Of a DNA stretch of 64,000 nt, positions 47,437-57,893 are shown piece after piece. Under the pieces are notes generated by a model that saw nothing but the letters and a program-made list of their open reading frames with translations, did no database searches and was not told where the DNA came from. The position numbers and the translations under genes were made by a program. The stretch spans positions 1 to 64,000 of the forward strand of contig NZ_JACVPD010000001.1 in NCBI RefSeq assembly GCF_018882095.1, given 5' to 3'. Source of the stretch: Polynucleobacter sp. CS-Odin-A6. GTDB taxonomy: Bacteria > Pseudomonadota > Gammaproteobacteria > Burkholderiales > Burkholderiaceae. The stretch's first letter is position 1; every line of letters begins with the position of its first letter.

Positions 47437-48267
47437 ATGGAATTAAGCGTTGAATTCTTTCCTCCAAAAACACCTGAAGGTGAGAGTAAGTTACATCTCG
47501 TGCGCGAGCGTTTTAGTGAAAGGCTCAAGCCCGCTTTTTATTCCGTGACTTTTGGTGCTGGTGGCTCTACTCAATCTGGCACATTAAAAGTGGTGAGCGA
47601 TATTCATGCTGCTGGTGCAGCAGTTGCTCCACACTTATCTTGCGTGGGCAGTTCGCGTGAGAGCGTGCGTGAAATGTTGAAGCAGTACCAAGCATTAGGT
47701 ATTAAACGGATAGTGGCCTTGCGTGGCGACTTACCATCTGGCATGGGTCAGTATGGTGAGTTCCAGAATGCGAATCAATTAGTGGAATTTATTCGTACAG
47801 AAACAGGTGATTGGTTTCATATTGATGTGGCTGCCTATCCAGAAACCCATCCCCAGGCTAAATCACCTGCAAGTGATGTCGGTTTCTTCGCACAGAAAAT
47901 GCAAGCAGGCGCCAATTCAGCAATCACTCAATATTTCTACAATACCGATGCGTATTTCCGCTTTGTAGATGAGGCATACAAGTTGGGCGCTACTCAGCCT
48001 ATCGTTGCTGGAATCATGCCTATAACCAACAGTAGTCAGCTAATCCGTTTTTCAGATGCTTGTGGAGCGGAGATCCCGCGCTGGATTCGTTTACGTCTGC
48101 AGTCTTACGGAGATGATAGTGCGTCGATTCGCGCTTTCGGTGAAGAGGTTGTTACCGATCTTTGCGACCAGCTTCTAGTGGCTGGTGCACCTGGTCTACA
48201 TTTTTATTCACTCAATCAGGCGAATGCTGTGCTGGCGATTACTGATAATTTAAGTCTGAATAAGTAA
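47437..48267 (+). CDS. metF: 5,10-methylenetetrahydrofolate reductase
   Basis: A 276-residue FAD-dependent enzyme making 5-methyl-THF for homocysteine remethylation. ELSVEFFPPKTPEGE is the N-terminal signature (catalytic Glu), YSVTFGAGGSTQ binds FAD, and LRGDLPSG is conserved. It follows ahcY with 48 bases, so it is probably under the same SAH riboswitch. Confidence 0.95.
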   Translation: MELSVEFFPPKTPEGESKLHLVRERFSERLKPAFYSVTFGAGGSTQSGTLKVVSDIHAAGAAVAPHLSCVGSSRESVREMLKQYQALGIKRIVALRGDLPSGMGQYGEFQNANQLVEFIRTETGDWFHIDVAAYPETHPQAKSPASDVGFFAQKMQAGANSAITQYFYNTDAYFRFVDEAYKLGATQPIVAGIMPITNSSQLIRFSDACGAEIPRWIRLRLQSYGDDSASIRAFGEEVVTDLCDQLLVAGAPGLHFYSLNQANAVLAITDNLSLNK

Positions 48268-48302
48268 GCAATCCATCAGTAAGCAACCAGCTTACCTCTG
48301 AG

Positions 48303-48929
48303 TTAACGCAGTAATCCCGTTTCAGTCAAAATGGCATCTAAAGGCTCATCATGCGTTTGAGCCTGCCATTGAGAATCATCTAATTTTTGCCAATTAAACC
48401 CAATGCCTACGCAAAGCAAATTTGGTTTGGTAGTGCGTAATTGGGCCAGCGTGCGGTCAAAATACCCGCCGCCATAGCCAAGCCGCCAATAGTGCTTTTT
48501 ACCTCCCTCTGACGACTCTGACCAACCTACACAGGGCATCAAAATACAGTCTGGTATCACTTGAGATCTGCGAGGGTTGTTTGGATCCGGTTCCAGCACT
48601 CCATGGCGACTGGGGATCAGTAGGTCAGTCTCTTGCCAAGCATAAAAATCGAGATGTTTGTCAGGGCGCGCAAAGGGGAGTGCAAGGGTTTTTTCGCTGT
48701 TATTTGCAACCCATTTCAGTAGAGGTGGCCGCAGATCAAGTTCATTTTGAATCGGACAATACAAGGCAACAGATTGAATCTGACCATCGTAATCCGCAAG
48801 AAAGCGACTTAGGCCAGCCGATATCACTTCTTGGCTAGTGAGATAGCCTGAGCTGGTCACAAACTGTTTCCTTTGGGCCAGTAAGTCCTGTCGAAGAGTT
48901 TTTAGAGATTTGCCGTGCATATCGAGCAT
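48303..48929 (-). CDS. 5-formyltetrahydrofolate cyclo-ligase
   Basis: A 208-residue enzyme (YgfA/MTHFS family) converting 5-formyl-THF to 5,10-methenyl-THF. LRQDLLAQRKQF at the N-terminus, DLLIPSRHGVLEPDP and the ATP motif LGYGGGYFDRTLAQL are all present. The frame is open to ATG 48995, which would overlap slt, but ATG 48929 or 48920 gives the usual length. It is divergent from slt. Confidence 0.92.
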   Translation of the reverse strand: MLDMHGKSLKTLRQDLLAQRKQFVTSSGYLTSQEVISAGLSRFLADYDGQIQSVALYCPIQNELDLRPPLLKWVANNSEKTLALPFARPDKHLDFYAWQETDLLIPSRHGVLEPDPNNPRRSQVIPDCILMPCVGWSESSEGGKKHYWRLGYGGGYFDRTLAQLRTTKPNLLCVGIGFNWQKLDDSQWQAQTHDEPLDAILTETGLLR

Positions 48930-48974
48930 TATCAGGCGAAAATTAGGGGATATAGTAAATCGACAAGGTAAACG

Positions 48975-50933
48975 GTGAAAAAGAGGTTTGATCATTTAGT
49001 CAGGCGGAAAAAAATGGTGGGCGGAATGTTATTTCTGGCCCTCGCCATTTCTGCGCCGAGCATTGCAGCTGATAAGACCAAGAAAGCAATCCCCGTTGCA
49101 GAAAGCAGAATTGCTGCTTTTGAGATTACAGACGGTGACCGCACTTTTATTGAACTACGTGAGGCAGCCAAGAAAAATGATGTTGCTCGAACACAGACCT
49201 TAGCAGCAAGCCTCTCTAATTATCCCTACGATGATTATGTAGCGTATTTCCGCATTAAACCTCAGCTCTTTGACAGCGCTGGCGGTGCTCGAGCAGACAC
49301 CAATGCAGACTCCCAGGTGCTTGCTTTTCTGAATCAATATCAAGGAACTGCTCTAGCAGATCGGATGCGCAATGATTGGCTTTTGGTATTGGGAAAGCGT
49401 AAGGATTGGTCCCGTTTTGATATTGAATATCCTAAATTCGTTTTGGATGACGACACGCAAGTAAAGTGCTACTCGCTGCAATCGAAGTTGGCACAAGGTG
49501 AGAATCCAACCAAGGTTGGGATCGATGCGCGCGCCATCTTATTGGATCCGCGCTATTTCGGGCAGGCCTGTCAAGAATTGGTCTCCGCCTTAGTGAATTC
49601 CGGAGGCATGACGCCGAGTGAAGCGAGGGCTGTAGGCCGAGCTGCTGGTGAAATGGGCTTGGATACCATGGCGCGTCGCTTAGGAGGGGAAGATCCCACT
49701 GCGGATATTGTAAAGGCTGCCAAAGCCGATCCTGCAAAGGCGTTTAAAGATTTTTCACAAAACGCATCACGCTATAGCAAAGAGAACCAAGCTGTCGCTT
49801 GGGGTGTGATTGGGCAGTTCCTGGCCAAGAAACTGGACCCCAATGCGGATGATGCCTATCGTCTTCAGCAAGATTTAGGCTACAACGAGCTGCTTTCCAC
49901 TGAAGGTCAAGAATGGAAGGTACGCGCAGGCTTGCGCGCCAAAGATTGGACCTTGGTAAAAAATGCGATTGAGGGCATGAACCCAGCAGTGCGAAGTAAA
50001 GATCCTGCTTGGACCTATTGGTATGCACGCGCACTAAAAGTGGGGGGTCAAAATGACAGGGCACGCGAGAGTCTTGAGCTGATAGCCGATCAATACAACT
50101 TCTATGGTCAATTGGCCCGTGAAGATTTAGGAAAATCCAATCATGCACCCGCCCGCACCAAGGTGAGCGATGCAGAAATCGAGACCATGGCAAATCGTAA
50201 AGGATTTATTCGGGGCGAACGTTTGTATGCCATGAATTTACGCTTTGAGGGCAATCGCGAGTGGAACTGGGAGTTGCGTAATATGAGCGACAAGCAGCTC
50301 CTAGCTTCCGCTGAATATGCCAAACGCATTGGCTTGTACGACCGTGTCGTGAACACAGCAGATCGTACTAAGCAGGAGCATGACTTTAGCTTGCGCTACC
50401 CAACCCCTTATCGTGATGAACTCTCTCCGATAGCAAAGCAAATTGATTTGAACTTGGCTTGGACTTACGGATTGATTCGCCAAGAATCTCGTTTCATTAT
50501 GAATGCCTCTTCTTCAGTGGGCGCCTCTGGTTTGATGCAAGTCATGCCTAACACCGCTAAATATGTGGCAAAGAAAATTGGTATGACTTCTTACACCAAT
50601 GACAAATTGAACGATACCAACACCAATCTCACCTTGGGCAGCAATTATTTGAATATGGTCTTAGTGGATCTTGATGGCTCATGGGTGCTGGCATCAGCAG
50701 CATATAACGCGGGCCCTTCGCGTTCAAAGTCTTGGCGTGAAAAACTCACCAGCCCTACTGAGGGTGCTATTTTTGCAGAAACAATCCCATTTAATGAGAC
50801 GCGAACCTATGTGAAGAATGTGCTCGCGAATGCAACGTACTATTCATCAGTGATCAACGGTCAACCGCAATCTTTAAAGCAGCGTTTAGGGGTCATTGCG
50901 CCTAAAGCAGCAAGCGCATCTGAGCTACCTTAG
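48975..50933 (+). CDS. slt: Soluble lytic murein transglycosylase
   Basis: A 652-residue Slt70-type enzyme. A signal peptide (MVGGMLFLALAISAPSIAA) leads to a long superhelical TPR-like region, then an SLT catalytic domain from about residue 490. The catalytic Glu is in LIRQESRFIMNASSSVGASGLMQVMPNTA. It cleaves peptidoglycan to anhydromuropeptides, which AmpG could import. The start is GTG 48975 (aagg 6 bases upstream) or ATG 49014. Confidence 0.93.
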   Translation: MKKRFDHLVRRKKMVGGMLFLALAISAPSIAADKTKKAIPVAESRIAAFEITDGDRTFIELREAAKKNDVARTQTLAASLSNYPYDDYVAYFRIKPQLFDSAGGARADTNADSQVLAFLNQYQGTALADRMRNDWLLVLGKRKDWSRFDIEYPKFVLDDDTQVKCYSLQSKLAQGENPTKVGIDARAILLDPRYFGQACQELVSALVNSGGMTPSEARAVGRAAGEMGLDTMARRLGGEDPTADIVKAAKADPAKAFKDFSQNASRYSKENQAVAWGVIGQFLAKKLDPNADDAYRLQQDLGYNELLSTEGQEWKVRAGLRAKDWTLVKNAIEGMNPAVRSKDPAWTYWYARALKVGGQNDRARESLELIADQYNFYGQLAREDLGKSNHAPARTKVSDAEIETMANRKGFIRGERLYAMNLRFEGNREWNWELRNMSDKQLLASAEYAKRIGLYDRVVNTADRTKQEHDFSLRYPTPYRDELSPIAKQIDLNLAWTYGLIRQESRFIMNASSSVGASGLMQVMPNTAKYVAKKIGMTSYTNDKLNDTNTNLTLGSNYLNMVLVDLDGSWVLASAAYNAGPSRSKSWREKLTSPTEGAIFAETIPFNETRTYVKNVLANATYYSSVINGQPQSLKQRLGVIAPKAASASELP

Positions 50934-50956
50934 CATTTCAACTACATTGGAGTCTT

Positions 50957-51865
50957 ATGAAGTATGACATTTTACTGATCGGCGGTAATGGTTTCGTAGG
51001 GAGAGTCTTAGCTGCGCAATTGCAAGCCGAGGGATATTCTGTTTTGTTGCCCACGCGTCACTTAGCGGCTGCTCGTGAATTACGAATGTTGCCCAAGGTG
51101 CATCTAGAGGATGCGGATGTGCATGAGTTTGATGCACTACAAGAGCTCTGTGCGCGTATCAAGCCGCAGGGTGCCATTATTAATTTAGTAGGCGTATTGC
51201 ATGACAAACCCGCAGAGCCGTATGGAAAAGTATTCCAAGCGGCGCATGTTGAGCTTCCTAAAAATATTATGACGGCTATGCAAATGCATGGCTTAAGGCG
51301 TTATTTACATATGAGCGCTCTGGGTGCAGATTCAAATGGCCCATCTATGTATCAGCGCAGCAAGGGTGATGGTGAGGCAGCTGTTAAGGCTAGCAATGTA
51401 GATTGGACTATTTTTAGACCGTCCGTCATTTTTGGTGAGCAAGATCAATTCATTAATTTGTTTGCCAAGCTCACCAAACTGTTTCCGGCGATGCCTTTAG
51501 CAAATTCAGATGCGCAGTTTCAGCCAGTGAGCGTGGATGATGTAGCAAGCGCATTTACAAAAGCTCTAAAAATGCCTGCGACGATTCATCAATCTTATGA
51601 TTTGGTAGGCCCGACTGTTTATTCCATGAAAGAGATTGTGGAGTTTGCGGCCCGTAAGTCGCATACTCATTGCGCTATTATTCCCGTGCCCGAATTTGTA
51701 GGATATCTGCAAGCATTAGCATTTGAGTTTTTGCCCGTCCCAACCTTAATGTCACGTGACAATATTGCCTCCATGAAAGTTCCAAATATTTTGCCGCTGA
51801 ATGGACTTGATGGATTGCCTTCTGTATTTGGCATCAGTCGCCGCACACTAGAAGGCATGAAATAA
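50957..51865 (+). CDS. NAD(P)-binding protein, NDUFA9/complex I-associated SDR type
   Basis: A 302-residue atypical short-chain dehydrogenase. The N-terminal [18 protein letters not shown] is the GxxGxxG dinucleotide loop, with [16 protein letters not shown] and [18 protein letters not shown]. This layout matches bacterial NDUFA9-like proteins; no Tyr-xxx-Lys catalytic pair is convincing. The role is probably quinone/complex I-related or housekeeping redox, but is not proven. It lies 23 bases after slt and before cca. Confidence 0.83.
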   Translation: MKYDILLIGGNGFVGRVLAAQLQAEGYSVLLPTRHLAAARELRMLPKVHLEDADVHEFDALQELCARIKPQGAIINLVGVLHDKPAEPYGKVFQAAHVELPKNIMTAMQMHGLRRYLHMSALGADSNGPSMYQRSKGDGEAAVKASNVDWTIFRPSVIFGEQDQFINLFAKLTKLFPAMPLANSDAQFQPVSVDDVASAFTKALKMPATIHQSYDLVGPTVYSMKEIVEFAARKSHTHCAIIPVPEFVGYLQALAFEFLPVPTLMSRDNIASMKVPNILPLNGLDGLPSVFGISRRTLEGMK

Positions 51866-51869
51866 GCGC

Positions 51870-53009
51870 ATGAAGATCTATGCAGTCGGTGGCGCCATTC
51901 GCGATACCCTCATGGGTCTGCCAGTCCACGACATTGATTATGTGGTTGTTGGCTCTAGCGTTGAAGAAATGATTGCCCGGGGCTTTCGTCCCGTTGGCAA
52001 AGATTTTCCAGTCTTCCTGCATCCAGAGACTCAAGCTGAATACGCACTTGCACGGACAGAGCGTAAAACAGGGAAGGGCTATAAAGGCTTTCTGTTTTAT
52101 GCTGACCCTACTATTACTCTGGAGCAAGATTTAGAGCGTCGTGATCTGACGATCAATGCGATGGCGCAGGAAATCGATAGCGATGGAAAATGGATCGGAC
52201 CTATTCTCGATCCATACAATGGCCAACAAGATTTGGCGCGCAAAATATTCCGGCATGTTTCAGATGCTTTTGCAGAAGATCCATTACGCTTATTGCGCAT
52301 CGCCCGTTTTGCTGCGCGCTTCCCTGAGTTCACGGTAGCGCCAGAAACTATGGATGCCTTAAAAGCCATTGTGGAGTCGAATGAGTTATCGGCGCTATCT
52401 GCTGAGCGAATTTGGCAGGAACTTGCTAGAGGTTTAACTGCTCATCAGCCAATGCACCTGTTTCAGGTGTTATTGGATACTGGGGCAGCCAAAGCGCTGC
52501 TGCCATCAACTCTCACAGCCAATTTGGCTGAAGAGGCATATCGCGAGCAATTGATCGCTCACTTGCGTGCGGCGGATGACCGTATAGAAGACCGCTGTGC
52601 ATTAGTGCTGATGCATTTGCCTGCTCATGACATTCGTTCATGGGCAGAGTGTGTGCGCATGCCAAATGAGGTACGCGATTTCAGTGAGCTATTTAGTGAG
52701 CTCAATCTCCTGATTGAAAAATCTACCAACACATCAGATGCTAAATACCAATCCGCTGATGTGTTGGCTTGGTTTAATCGTGCTGATGTTTGGCGCAAAC
52801 CTGAGCGTGGAAACGCATTGTTGTCGCTTGCTCAGCAGATTGGTTTAAATGTGGCTGTATTGAACGAGGCGCTGCAAAAGACCCAATCCTTAAATATGGC
52901 AGAAATTATTGCGAGCGTTCCTGCTGAGGATCGATCGAATGGTGAAAGAATTCGTAGCGCTGTAGATACGGCTAGATTATCAGCCGTTGCTGTAGCACTA
53001 AAAAACTAG
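51870..53009 (+). CDS. cca: CCA-adding tRNA nucleotidyltransferase
   Basis: A 379-residue class II nucleotidyltransferase that builds the tRNA 3' [30 protein letters not shown] carries the GG and DxD metal motifs, [12 protein letters not shown] is motif B, and [21 protein letters not shown] binds the tRNA/nucleotide. No HD phosphohydrolase motif of the multifunctional E. coli enzyme is visible in the C-terminal half. It starts 4 bases after the preceding gene. Confidence 0.93.
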   Translation: MKIYAVGGAIRDTLMGLPVHDIDYVVVGSSVEEMIARGFRPVGKDFPVFLHPETQAEYALARTERKTGKGYKGFLFYADPTITLEQDLERRDLTINAMAQEIDSDGKWIGPILDPYNGQQDLARKIFRHVSDAFAEDPLRLLRIARFAARFPEFTVAPETMDALKAIVESNELSALSAERIWQELARGLTAHQPMHLFQVLLDTGAAKALLPSTLTANLAEEAYREQLIAHLRAADDRIEDRCALVLMHLPAHDIRSWAECVRMPNEVRDFSELFSELNLLIEKSTNTSDAKYQSADVLAWFNRADVWRKPERGNALLSLAQQIGLNVAVLNEALQKTQSLNMAEIIASVPAEDRSNGERIRSAVDTARLSAVAVALKN

Positions 53010-53011
53010 CC

Positions 53012-54199
53012 CTAGAATCGGTTCCTGCCCCTCAGTCCAGGTAAGTCTTCAAGTGTGTGACCTGGTAACACAGCATTCAAATTCTTTGTAAAAGCAAAGA
53101 CCTTAAATAACTCTCCCATTTCTGCTTCTGATAAAAGCTTTTGTAGTGCATTAGAAATGGGCAAGAATGTTTCTGGATTGCTGGGGTCGCCAATCTCGAG
53201 AGCAAGATCGCTAATTCCTGCATCCAGCAAGTAGCTTGCTTGATTGCTTAGATAGACATCATCGGTTTGCTCTACAAGTGCGCTGCGTCCAATCTGGGAC
53301 CACTCCACATGAGTGGTTACATCAGATAGACCAGGAAGATGGAATGGATCTTGAATAGCATGATGTCGATGGTGTGCCATGAGGGTGCCCTCCAGTCTTT
53401 GGGGATGGTAGTACTCGTTCTCAGGAAAGCCATAGTCAAAAGTGAGAAATAAACCGATATCCAAACACTGGGCTACTTGCCTCATCCAAGAATTTGCAGA
53501 TGGATGCAATTCAGTAACGTAGCCTTCTGAAAAATGACCTGTTAGCAGGACTTCAGGAAGCAAAGATTGCTCTACTAGTTTGCCTGTTGCCCAGGTGAGT
53601 TTTCCCTCAATGACAGCAACGCCCCGCTGGTACCAAAATCCATTTTGATAAATGATGACATCACAAGGCATGGCATCAAGGACTTCATTAGCCAGAATGA
53701 TGCCCTTAAAGTGATTGGGTAAAGAGCCCAGCCATTGATATTGGGTAGAGAGTTGCAGTCTTTCAGAGAGCATCGTTAAGCGCGCTTCTTGCCTTTGTGC
53801 CAGATCAGGCGAGATCTCAAGAATGTCGTAGCGATCCAAAGAGAATCCTAGGTCATGCAATCGGGTCAAAATAGATTCAGCCAACTTACCGGTGCCGGCA
53901 CCAAATTCCAAAATATGGGTAGGAAGTCCCTGGGCTTTAAGGCCCTCAAGAATAGGTAGCAGAGTAGAAACCATGGCAGCACCAAATAAAGGGGATAGCT
54001 CTGGGGCGGTCGTAAAATCCCCGCCAGCACCTAATTTGTGGGCGCCAGCACTGTAATAACCCATACCCGGCTCATATAAAGCCATTTCCATATACCTTGA
54101 AAAGGGCATCCAGCCCGCTTCAGAGGCAATTTCTGCCAATATTTTTCGAGTAAGAAGCTCAGTATGAGCCGTTTCAGGGCTGGTCAAGGTAATATCCAT
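53012..54199 (-). CDS. NDUFAF7-like SAM-dependent methyltransferase (DUF185)
   Basis: A 395-residue class I methyltransferase. GWMPFSRYMEMALYEPGMGYYS is the family N-terminal signature, HILEFGAGTGKLAESIL is motif I, and LANEVLDAMPCDV the post-II block. In mitochondria NDUFAF7 methylates a complex I arginine; the bacterial substrate is unknown. It is convergent with cca (2 bases apart) and divergent from the SDR. Confidence 0.88.
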   Translation of the reverse strand: MDITLTSPETAHTELLTRKILAEIASEAGWMPFSRYMEMALYEPGMGYYSAGAHKLGAGGDFTTAPELSPLFGAAMVSTLLPILEGLKAQGLPTHILEFGAGTGKLAESILTRLHDLGFSLDRYDILEISPDLAQRQEARLTMLSERLQLSTQYQWLGSLPNHFKGIILANEVLDAMPCDVIIYQNGFWYQRGVAVIEGKLTWATGKLVEQSLLPEVLLTGHFSEGYVTELHPSANSWMRQVAQCLDIGLFLTFDYGFPENEYYHPQRLEGTLMAHHRHHAIQDPFHLPGLSDVTTHVEWSQIGRSALVEQTDDVYLSNQASYLLDAGISDLALEIGDPSNPETFLPISNALQKLLSEAEMGELFKVFAFTKNLNAVLPGHTLEDLPGLRGRNRF

Positions 54200-54224
54200 A
54201 GCTCCCTAGTCTAAGAGAATTTAA

Positions 54225-55046
54225 GTGAACGTGAGTTCAAATACTTCCACCCAGAAAAATAAAGCGGTTTTAGTGACCGGCGCTGCAAAGCGTCTTGGTC
54301 GCGACATTGCCTTGGAGTTTGCCCGTCAGGGCTGGGATGTAGCGATCCATTATGGGCAATCAGAAGCCGATGCTCAGGCTACCGTGGCAGAAATCCAGGG
54401 TTTAGGGAGTAAGGCCGTGGCATTCAAGGCGGACCTAGCTAACGAAGCAGCAATAAAGCACTTTTTTGCCGGTGTCGCCAGTGAGTTTCCAAGCCTCTCC
54501 TGTTTAGTCAATAGCGCCTCGATATTTGAATATGATCGGGCTAATTCCGATACGCCGCTAAGTGCTAGCAGTTTGCAAGACCATATGATGGTCAATTTAA
54601 CCGCACCAATCTTGTTATCCCAATTGATGTTTGAATATCAAAAACATCATGCAAGAAAATTAGTCGATACCGATGCATCTATTCCCTCGGTGATTCAATT
54701 GCTCGATCAAAAGTTAATTAACCTTAATCCGGATTACCTGTCCTACACCTTATCAAAAGCAGCGCTCCTTACTTCGGTTGAAGTGTTGGCAGTCGATTTT
54801 GCTCCCCATCTGCGAGTAGTTGGATTAGCTCCTGGCATCACCCTGACTTCAGGTGATCAAACTGATGAAGGATTTTCTAAAGCTCATCAAATGACACCGC
54901 TAGGCAAGTCATCCACTTCGAGTGATATTGCTAAAGCCGCTGTATTTTTAGCCAGTGCGAGTGCAATTACTGGCACCACGTTATATGTAGATGGCGGACA
55001 ACATCTACTTCCATCGACACGTGATGTCATGTTTAAAACACACTAA
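54225..55046 (+). CDS. Pteridine-reductase/FolM-like SDR
   Basis: A 273-residue short-chain dehydrogenase. AVLVTGAAKRLGRDIALEFARQGWDV is the NADP loop, CLVNSASIFEYDRA and SYTLSKAALLTSVEVLA give the catalytic Tyr-xxx-Lys. FolM-type enzymes reduce dihydromonapterin or dihydrofolate; the adjacent folB supports a pterin role. The start is GTG at 54225. The C-terminal part has an insertion with LDQKLINLNPDYL. Confidence 0.82.
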   Translation: MNVSSNTSTQKNKAVLVTGAAKRLGRDIALEFARQGWDVAIHYGQSEADAQATVAEIQGLGSKAVAFKADLANEAAIKHFFAGVASEFPSLSCLVNSASIFEYDRANSDTPLSASSLQDHMMVNLTAPILLSQLMFEYQKHHARKLVDTDASIPSVIQLLDQKLINLNPDYLSYTLSKAALLTSVEVLAVDFAPHLRVVGLAPGITLTSGDQTDEGFSKAHQMTPLGKSSTSSDIAKAAVFLASASAITGTTLYVDGGQHLLPSTRDVMFKTH

Positions 55047-55098
55047 GTATTGCAATACAAAATACATCATTCAAAAAGAAAGAGTTAATACCTTACTT

Positions 55099-55494
55099 AT
55101 GCACAATGTTCTTTCTCATCCTGCTCTAGTGAATTGCCGTCGCTTATTCTTATCCAACTATGAAATCTATATCAATATTGGTGTTCATGATTTTGAGAAA
55201 AAGGGTGAGCAGCGTGTCATTCTGAATGTAGACCTATACATTCCTTTGGATATGAGTACCCCTTCCCAAGATTTGTTAGAAGAGGTGGTGGATTATGACT
55301 TCATGCGTGAAACCATTAAGGGGCTGTCCTCTCAGGGCCATATCCATTTGCAAGAAACCTTTTGTGATGACATTGTCGCAGCCATGTTGCGACATCCCAA
55401 GGTCGTTGCTGCGTGTGTAAGCACGGCTAAGCCAGATGTCTATCCAGATTGCCACTCCGTTGGTGTTGAAGTGTTCCGCATGAAGCAAGCCTAA
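55099..55494 (+). CDS. folB: Dihydroneopterin aldolase
   Basis: A 131-residue folate-pathway enzyme cleaving dihydroneopterin. LFLSNYEIYINIGVHDFEKKGEQRVILNVDLYI is the signature, with the catalytic Lys region near the C-terminus (STAKPDVYPDCHSVGVEVFRMK). ATG 55099 begins the conserved part. An earlier in-frame ATG (54991) would overlap the SDR gene and adds unrelated residues. Confidence 0.9.
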   Translation: MHNVLSHPALVNCRRLFLSNYEIYINIGVHDFEKKGEQRVILNVDLYIPLDMSTPSQDLLEEVVDYDFMRETIKGLSSQGHIHLQETFCDDIVAAMLRHPKVVAACVSTAKPDVYPDCHSVGVEVFRMKQA

Positions 55495-55524
55495 GAGCAG
55501 TAAGGTGAAAAGAATTTAACCGCT

Positions 55525-56433
55525 ATGAGTGATATTCGTAAAGTTGTTTTTGAAGAAAACAAGCTGGAGAAAAAATTATGTCGCTTGGTTGGTCAAGCGA
55601 TTGGTGACTTTGGCATGATTGAAGATGGCGATAAAGTCATGGTGTGTCTGTCGGGTGGCAAGGATAGTTACGCCATGCTCGATATTCTTTTGAAGTTACG
55701 TGAACGTGCCCCCATCAATTTTGAGATTGTTGCTGTCAATCTCGATCAAAAGCAGCCCGGATTTCCGGCAGAGACTTTGCCAAATTATTTAACTGCGCTA
55801 GGCGTGAAGTTTCATATTGAAAATCAAGACACCTATAGCATTGTGAAGCGCGTTATTCCTGAAGGCAAAACTACCTGTGGACTGTGTTCGCGTTTACGTC
55901 GCGGAATTTTATATCGCGTAGCCGATGAGTTAGGTGCTACTAAGATTGCTTTAGGCCATCATCGCGATGATATTTTAGAAACTTTAATGCTAAATATGTT
56001 CTTTGCTGGCAAGCTCAAGGGAATGCCGCCAAAACTGCGTTCAGACGATGGTAAGCACATCGTGATTCGCCCTCTCGCATATGTTCCAGAAAAGTTGCTC
56101 GAACGGTATGCCGTGGATATGAACTTCCCGATTATTCCGTGCAATCTTTGTGGCAGTCAGCCCAATTTACAGCGAGGCGCCATGAAAGAGATGTTGCGTG
56201 AATGGGAAAAAAAGCATCCCGGCCGAGTTGAGAATCTATTTCGATCAATGCACCATATCGTTCCCTCCCATTTAATGGATGGCGAAGCTTTTGATTTCAA
56301 AAACCTGGAGATCTCGACGGAGTTATCTGGTATTGCCGCGAGATCCGCTGGCGATAAGGCAATTGATGAAACAGAAATCGATGAATTAGCCTGCGGAACC
56401 CTGATTCAGGGGACTTATAATCCCTCCTTATGA
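55525..56433 (+). CDS. ttcA: tRNA 2-thiocytidine synthetase TtcA
   Basis: A 302-residue enzyme thiolating C32 of tRNAs. [16 protein letters not shown] is the PP-loop, with [13 protein letters not shown] and [13 protein letters not shown] supplying the cysteines of the iron-sulphur cluster. It overlaps glmU by 4 bases. Confidence 0.95.
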   Translation: MSDIRKVVFEENKLEKKLCRLVGQAIGDFGMIEDGDKVMVCLSGGKDSYAMLDILLKLRERAPINFEIVAVNLDQKQPGFPAETLPNYLTALGVKFHIENQDTYSIVKRVIPEGKTTCGLCSRLRRGILYRVADELGATKIALGHHRDDILETLMLNMFFAGKLKGMPPKLRSDDGKHIVIRPLAYVPEKLLERYAVDMNFPIIPCNLCGSQPNLQRGAMKEMLREWEKKHPGRVENLFRSMHHIVPSHLMDGEAFDFKNLEISTELSGIAARSAGDKAIDETEIDELACGTLIQGTYNPSL

Positions 56434-57893
56434 ACATCGTTATTTTGGCTGCTGGGCAGGGAAAGCGGATGAAATCCGCATTACCCAAGGTTCTTCAAAC
56501 CTTGGCCGGGAAGCCGCTTCTCCATTACGTTCTCAATACGGCCCTGGTCTTACAGGGTAAAAATACCAAAATTGGCCCTATCGTAGTGGTAGGTCATGGT
56601 GCTGCTGATGTGAAGCAATTCCTGCAGGTCGCCAGTGAGCAGGATTCAAACTTGACTAGGGTGAGTACGGTATTGCAGGCCGAGCAAAAAGGTACAGGCC
56701 ACGCCTTATTGCAGGCTCTGCCGAAATTGGATGTGAACGAGCCCACTTTAGTTCTGTACGGGGATGTTCCGCTCACAGGCAAAAAGACGCTGACTAAATT
56801 AGCCAAATTGGCCGACGGTGTGCGTGGCCAAGATGCTGCTGTAGCGCTACTCACTCAACACCTTCAAAATCCAACTGGCTATGGTCGCATCGTGCGCGAT
56901 ATTGAAGGCTCAGTAAAAGCCATCGTTGAAGAAAAAGATGCGACTGCTGAGCAAAAGCGCATTCAAGAAATCAACACCGGCATCATGGTATTGCCAACGA
57001 ATTCATTGAAGAAGTGGTTGAAGGCTTTGCGCGCCAGTAATGCCCAGGGTGAATACTATTTAACGGATGTCATCGCGATGGCTGTTAAAGATGGTGTACC
57101 CATTCGTACATCCCAAGCTGATGCTGAATACGAGACTGTGGGTGTGAACAGCCGCGATCAGTTGGCTGCGTTGGAGCGTGTACATCAAATGAATCAAGCA
57201 AATGCAATAATGGACGCGGGTGTTTCTTTAGCAGACCCAGCGCGCATCGATATCCGTGGCACATTAGAGTGTGGCACCGATGTATTTATTGATGTTGGTT
57301 GTGTATTCGAAGGTTGTGTGACTTTAGCTGCTGGAACAACAATTGGCCCTTACTGCGTGATTCGCAATAGCGTGATTGGTAAGAGCGTCACGATTCATCC
57401 CTATAGCCATATTGATGGTGCTAAGGTTGGTGCCAATTCATTGATTGGGCCTTATGCTCGTTTACGTCCGGGAGCTGATTTAGCAAACGATGTGCATATC
57501 GGTAATTTTGTTGAAGTTAAGAACAGTAAGATCGCTGCTAATAGCAAAGCCAATCACTTGGCTTACGTGGGTGATGCCATTGTGGGCTCTAGAGTCAATA
57601 TCGGTGCCGGCACAATTACTTGCAACTATGATGGTGTGAATAAGCATCAAACGATTATTGAGGACGATGTCTTTATCGGTTCTGATACTCAGCTGGTTGC
57701 CCCGGTCCGCGTAGGGCGCGGGGCTACTTTGGGTGCAGGAACTACTCTAACTAAAGATGCGCCACCGAATCAGTTAACGGTATCTCGTGCAAAGCAAATT
57801 TCTTTACAGTGGCAGCGACCAGTCAAGAAGACAACCCCAAAAGCGGCGGCAAAAAAAGCCAGCATTAAAAAATCCGTTAAGGCTAAAAAATAA
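56430..57893 (+). CDS. glmU: Bifunctional GlmU (acetyltransferase/uridylyltransferase)
   Basis: A 487-residue enzyme making UDP-GlcNAc. [27 protein letters not shown] is the pyrophosphorylase motif; residues about 255-455 form the left-handed beta-helix acetyltransferase domain. The C-terminus (after about residue 465) has a 20-residue lysine/alanine-rich tail not normally present. It overlaps glmS by 1 base, so the two steps are coupled. Confidence 0.96.
   Translation: MNIVILAAGQGKRMKSALPKVLQTLAGKPLLHYVLNTALVLQGKNTKIGPIVVVGHGAADVKQFLQVASEQDSNLTRVSTVLQAEQKGTGHALLQALPKLDVNEPTLVLYGDVPLTGKKTLTKLAKLADGVRGQDAAVALLTQHLQNPTGYGRIVRDIEGSVKAIVEEKDATAEQKRIQEINTGIMVLPTNSLKKWLKALRASNAQGEYYLTDVIAMAVKDGVPIRTSQADAEYETVGVNSRDQLAALERVHQMNQANAIMDAGVSLADPARIDIRGTLECGTDVFIDVGCVFEGCVTLAAGTTIGPYCVIRNSVIGKSVTIHPYSHIDGAKVGANSLIGPYARLRPGADLANDVHIGNFVEVKNSKIAANSKANHLAYVGDAIVGSRVNIGAGTITCNYDGVNKHQTIIEDDVFIGSDTQLVAPVRVGRGATLGAGTTLTKDAPPNQLTVSRAKQISLQWQRPVKKTTPKAAAKKASIKKSVKAKK

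Noticed and set aside
48268-48302. 6S RNA next to the 5-formyl-THF cyclo-ligase gene
   Set aside because: In gammaproteobacteria ssrS is found beside this gene, but only 35 bases separate it from metF here; there is just a small gtaagc/gcttac hairpin.
49432-50193. Two long minus-strand ORFs inside slt
   Set aside because: Shadow frames rich in Arg, Pro, Ser and Trp opposite a well-supported lytic transglycosylase.
54991-55098. 36-codon N-terminal extension of folB
   Set aside because: It runs into the end of the preceding SDR gene and has no similarity to FolB, which starts at MHNVLSHPALV.
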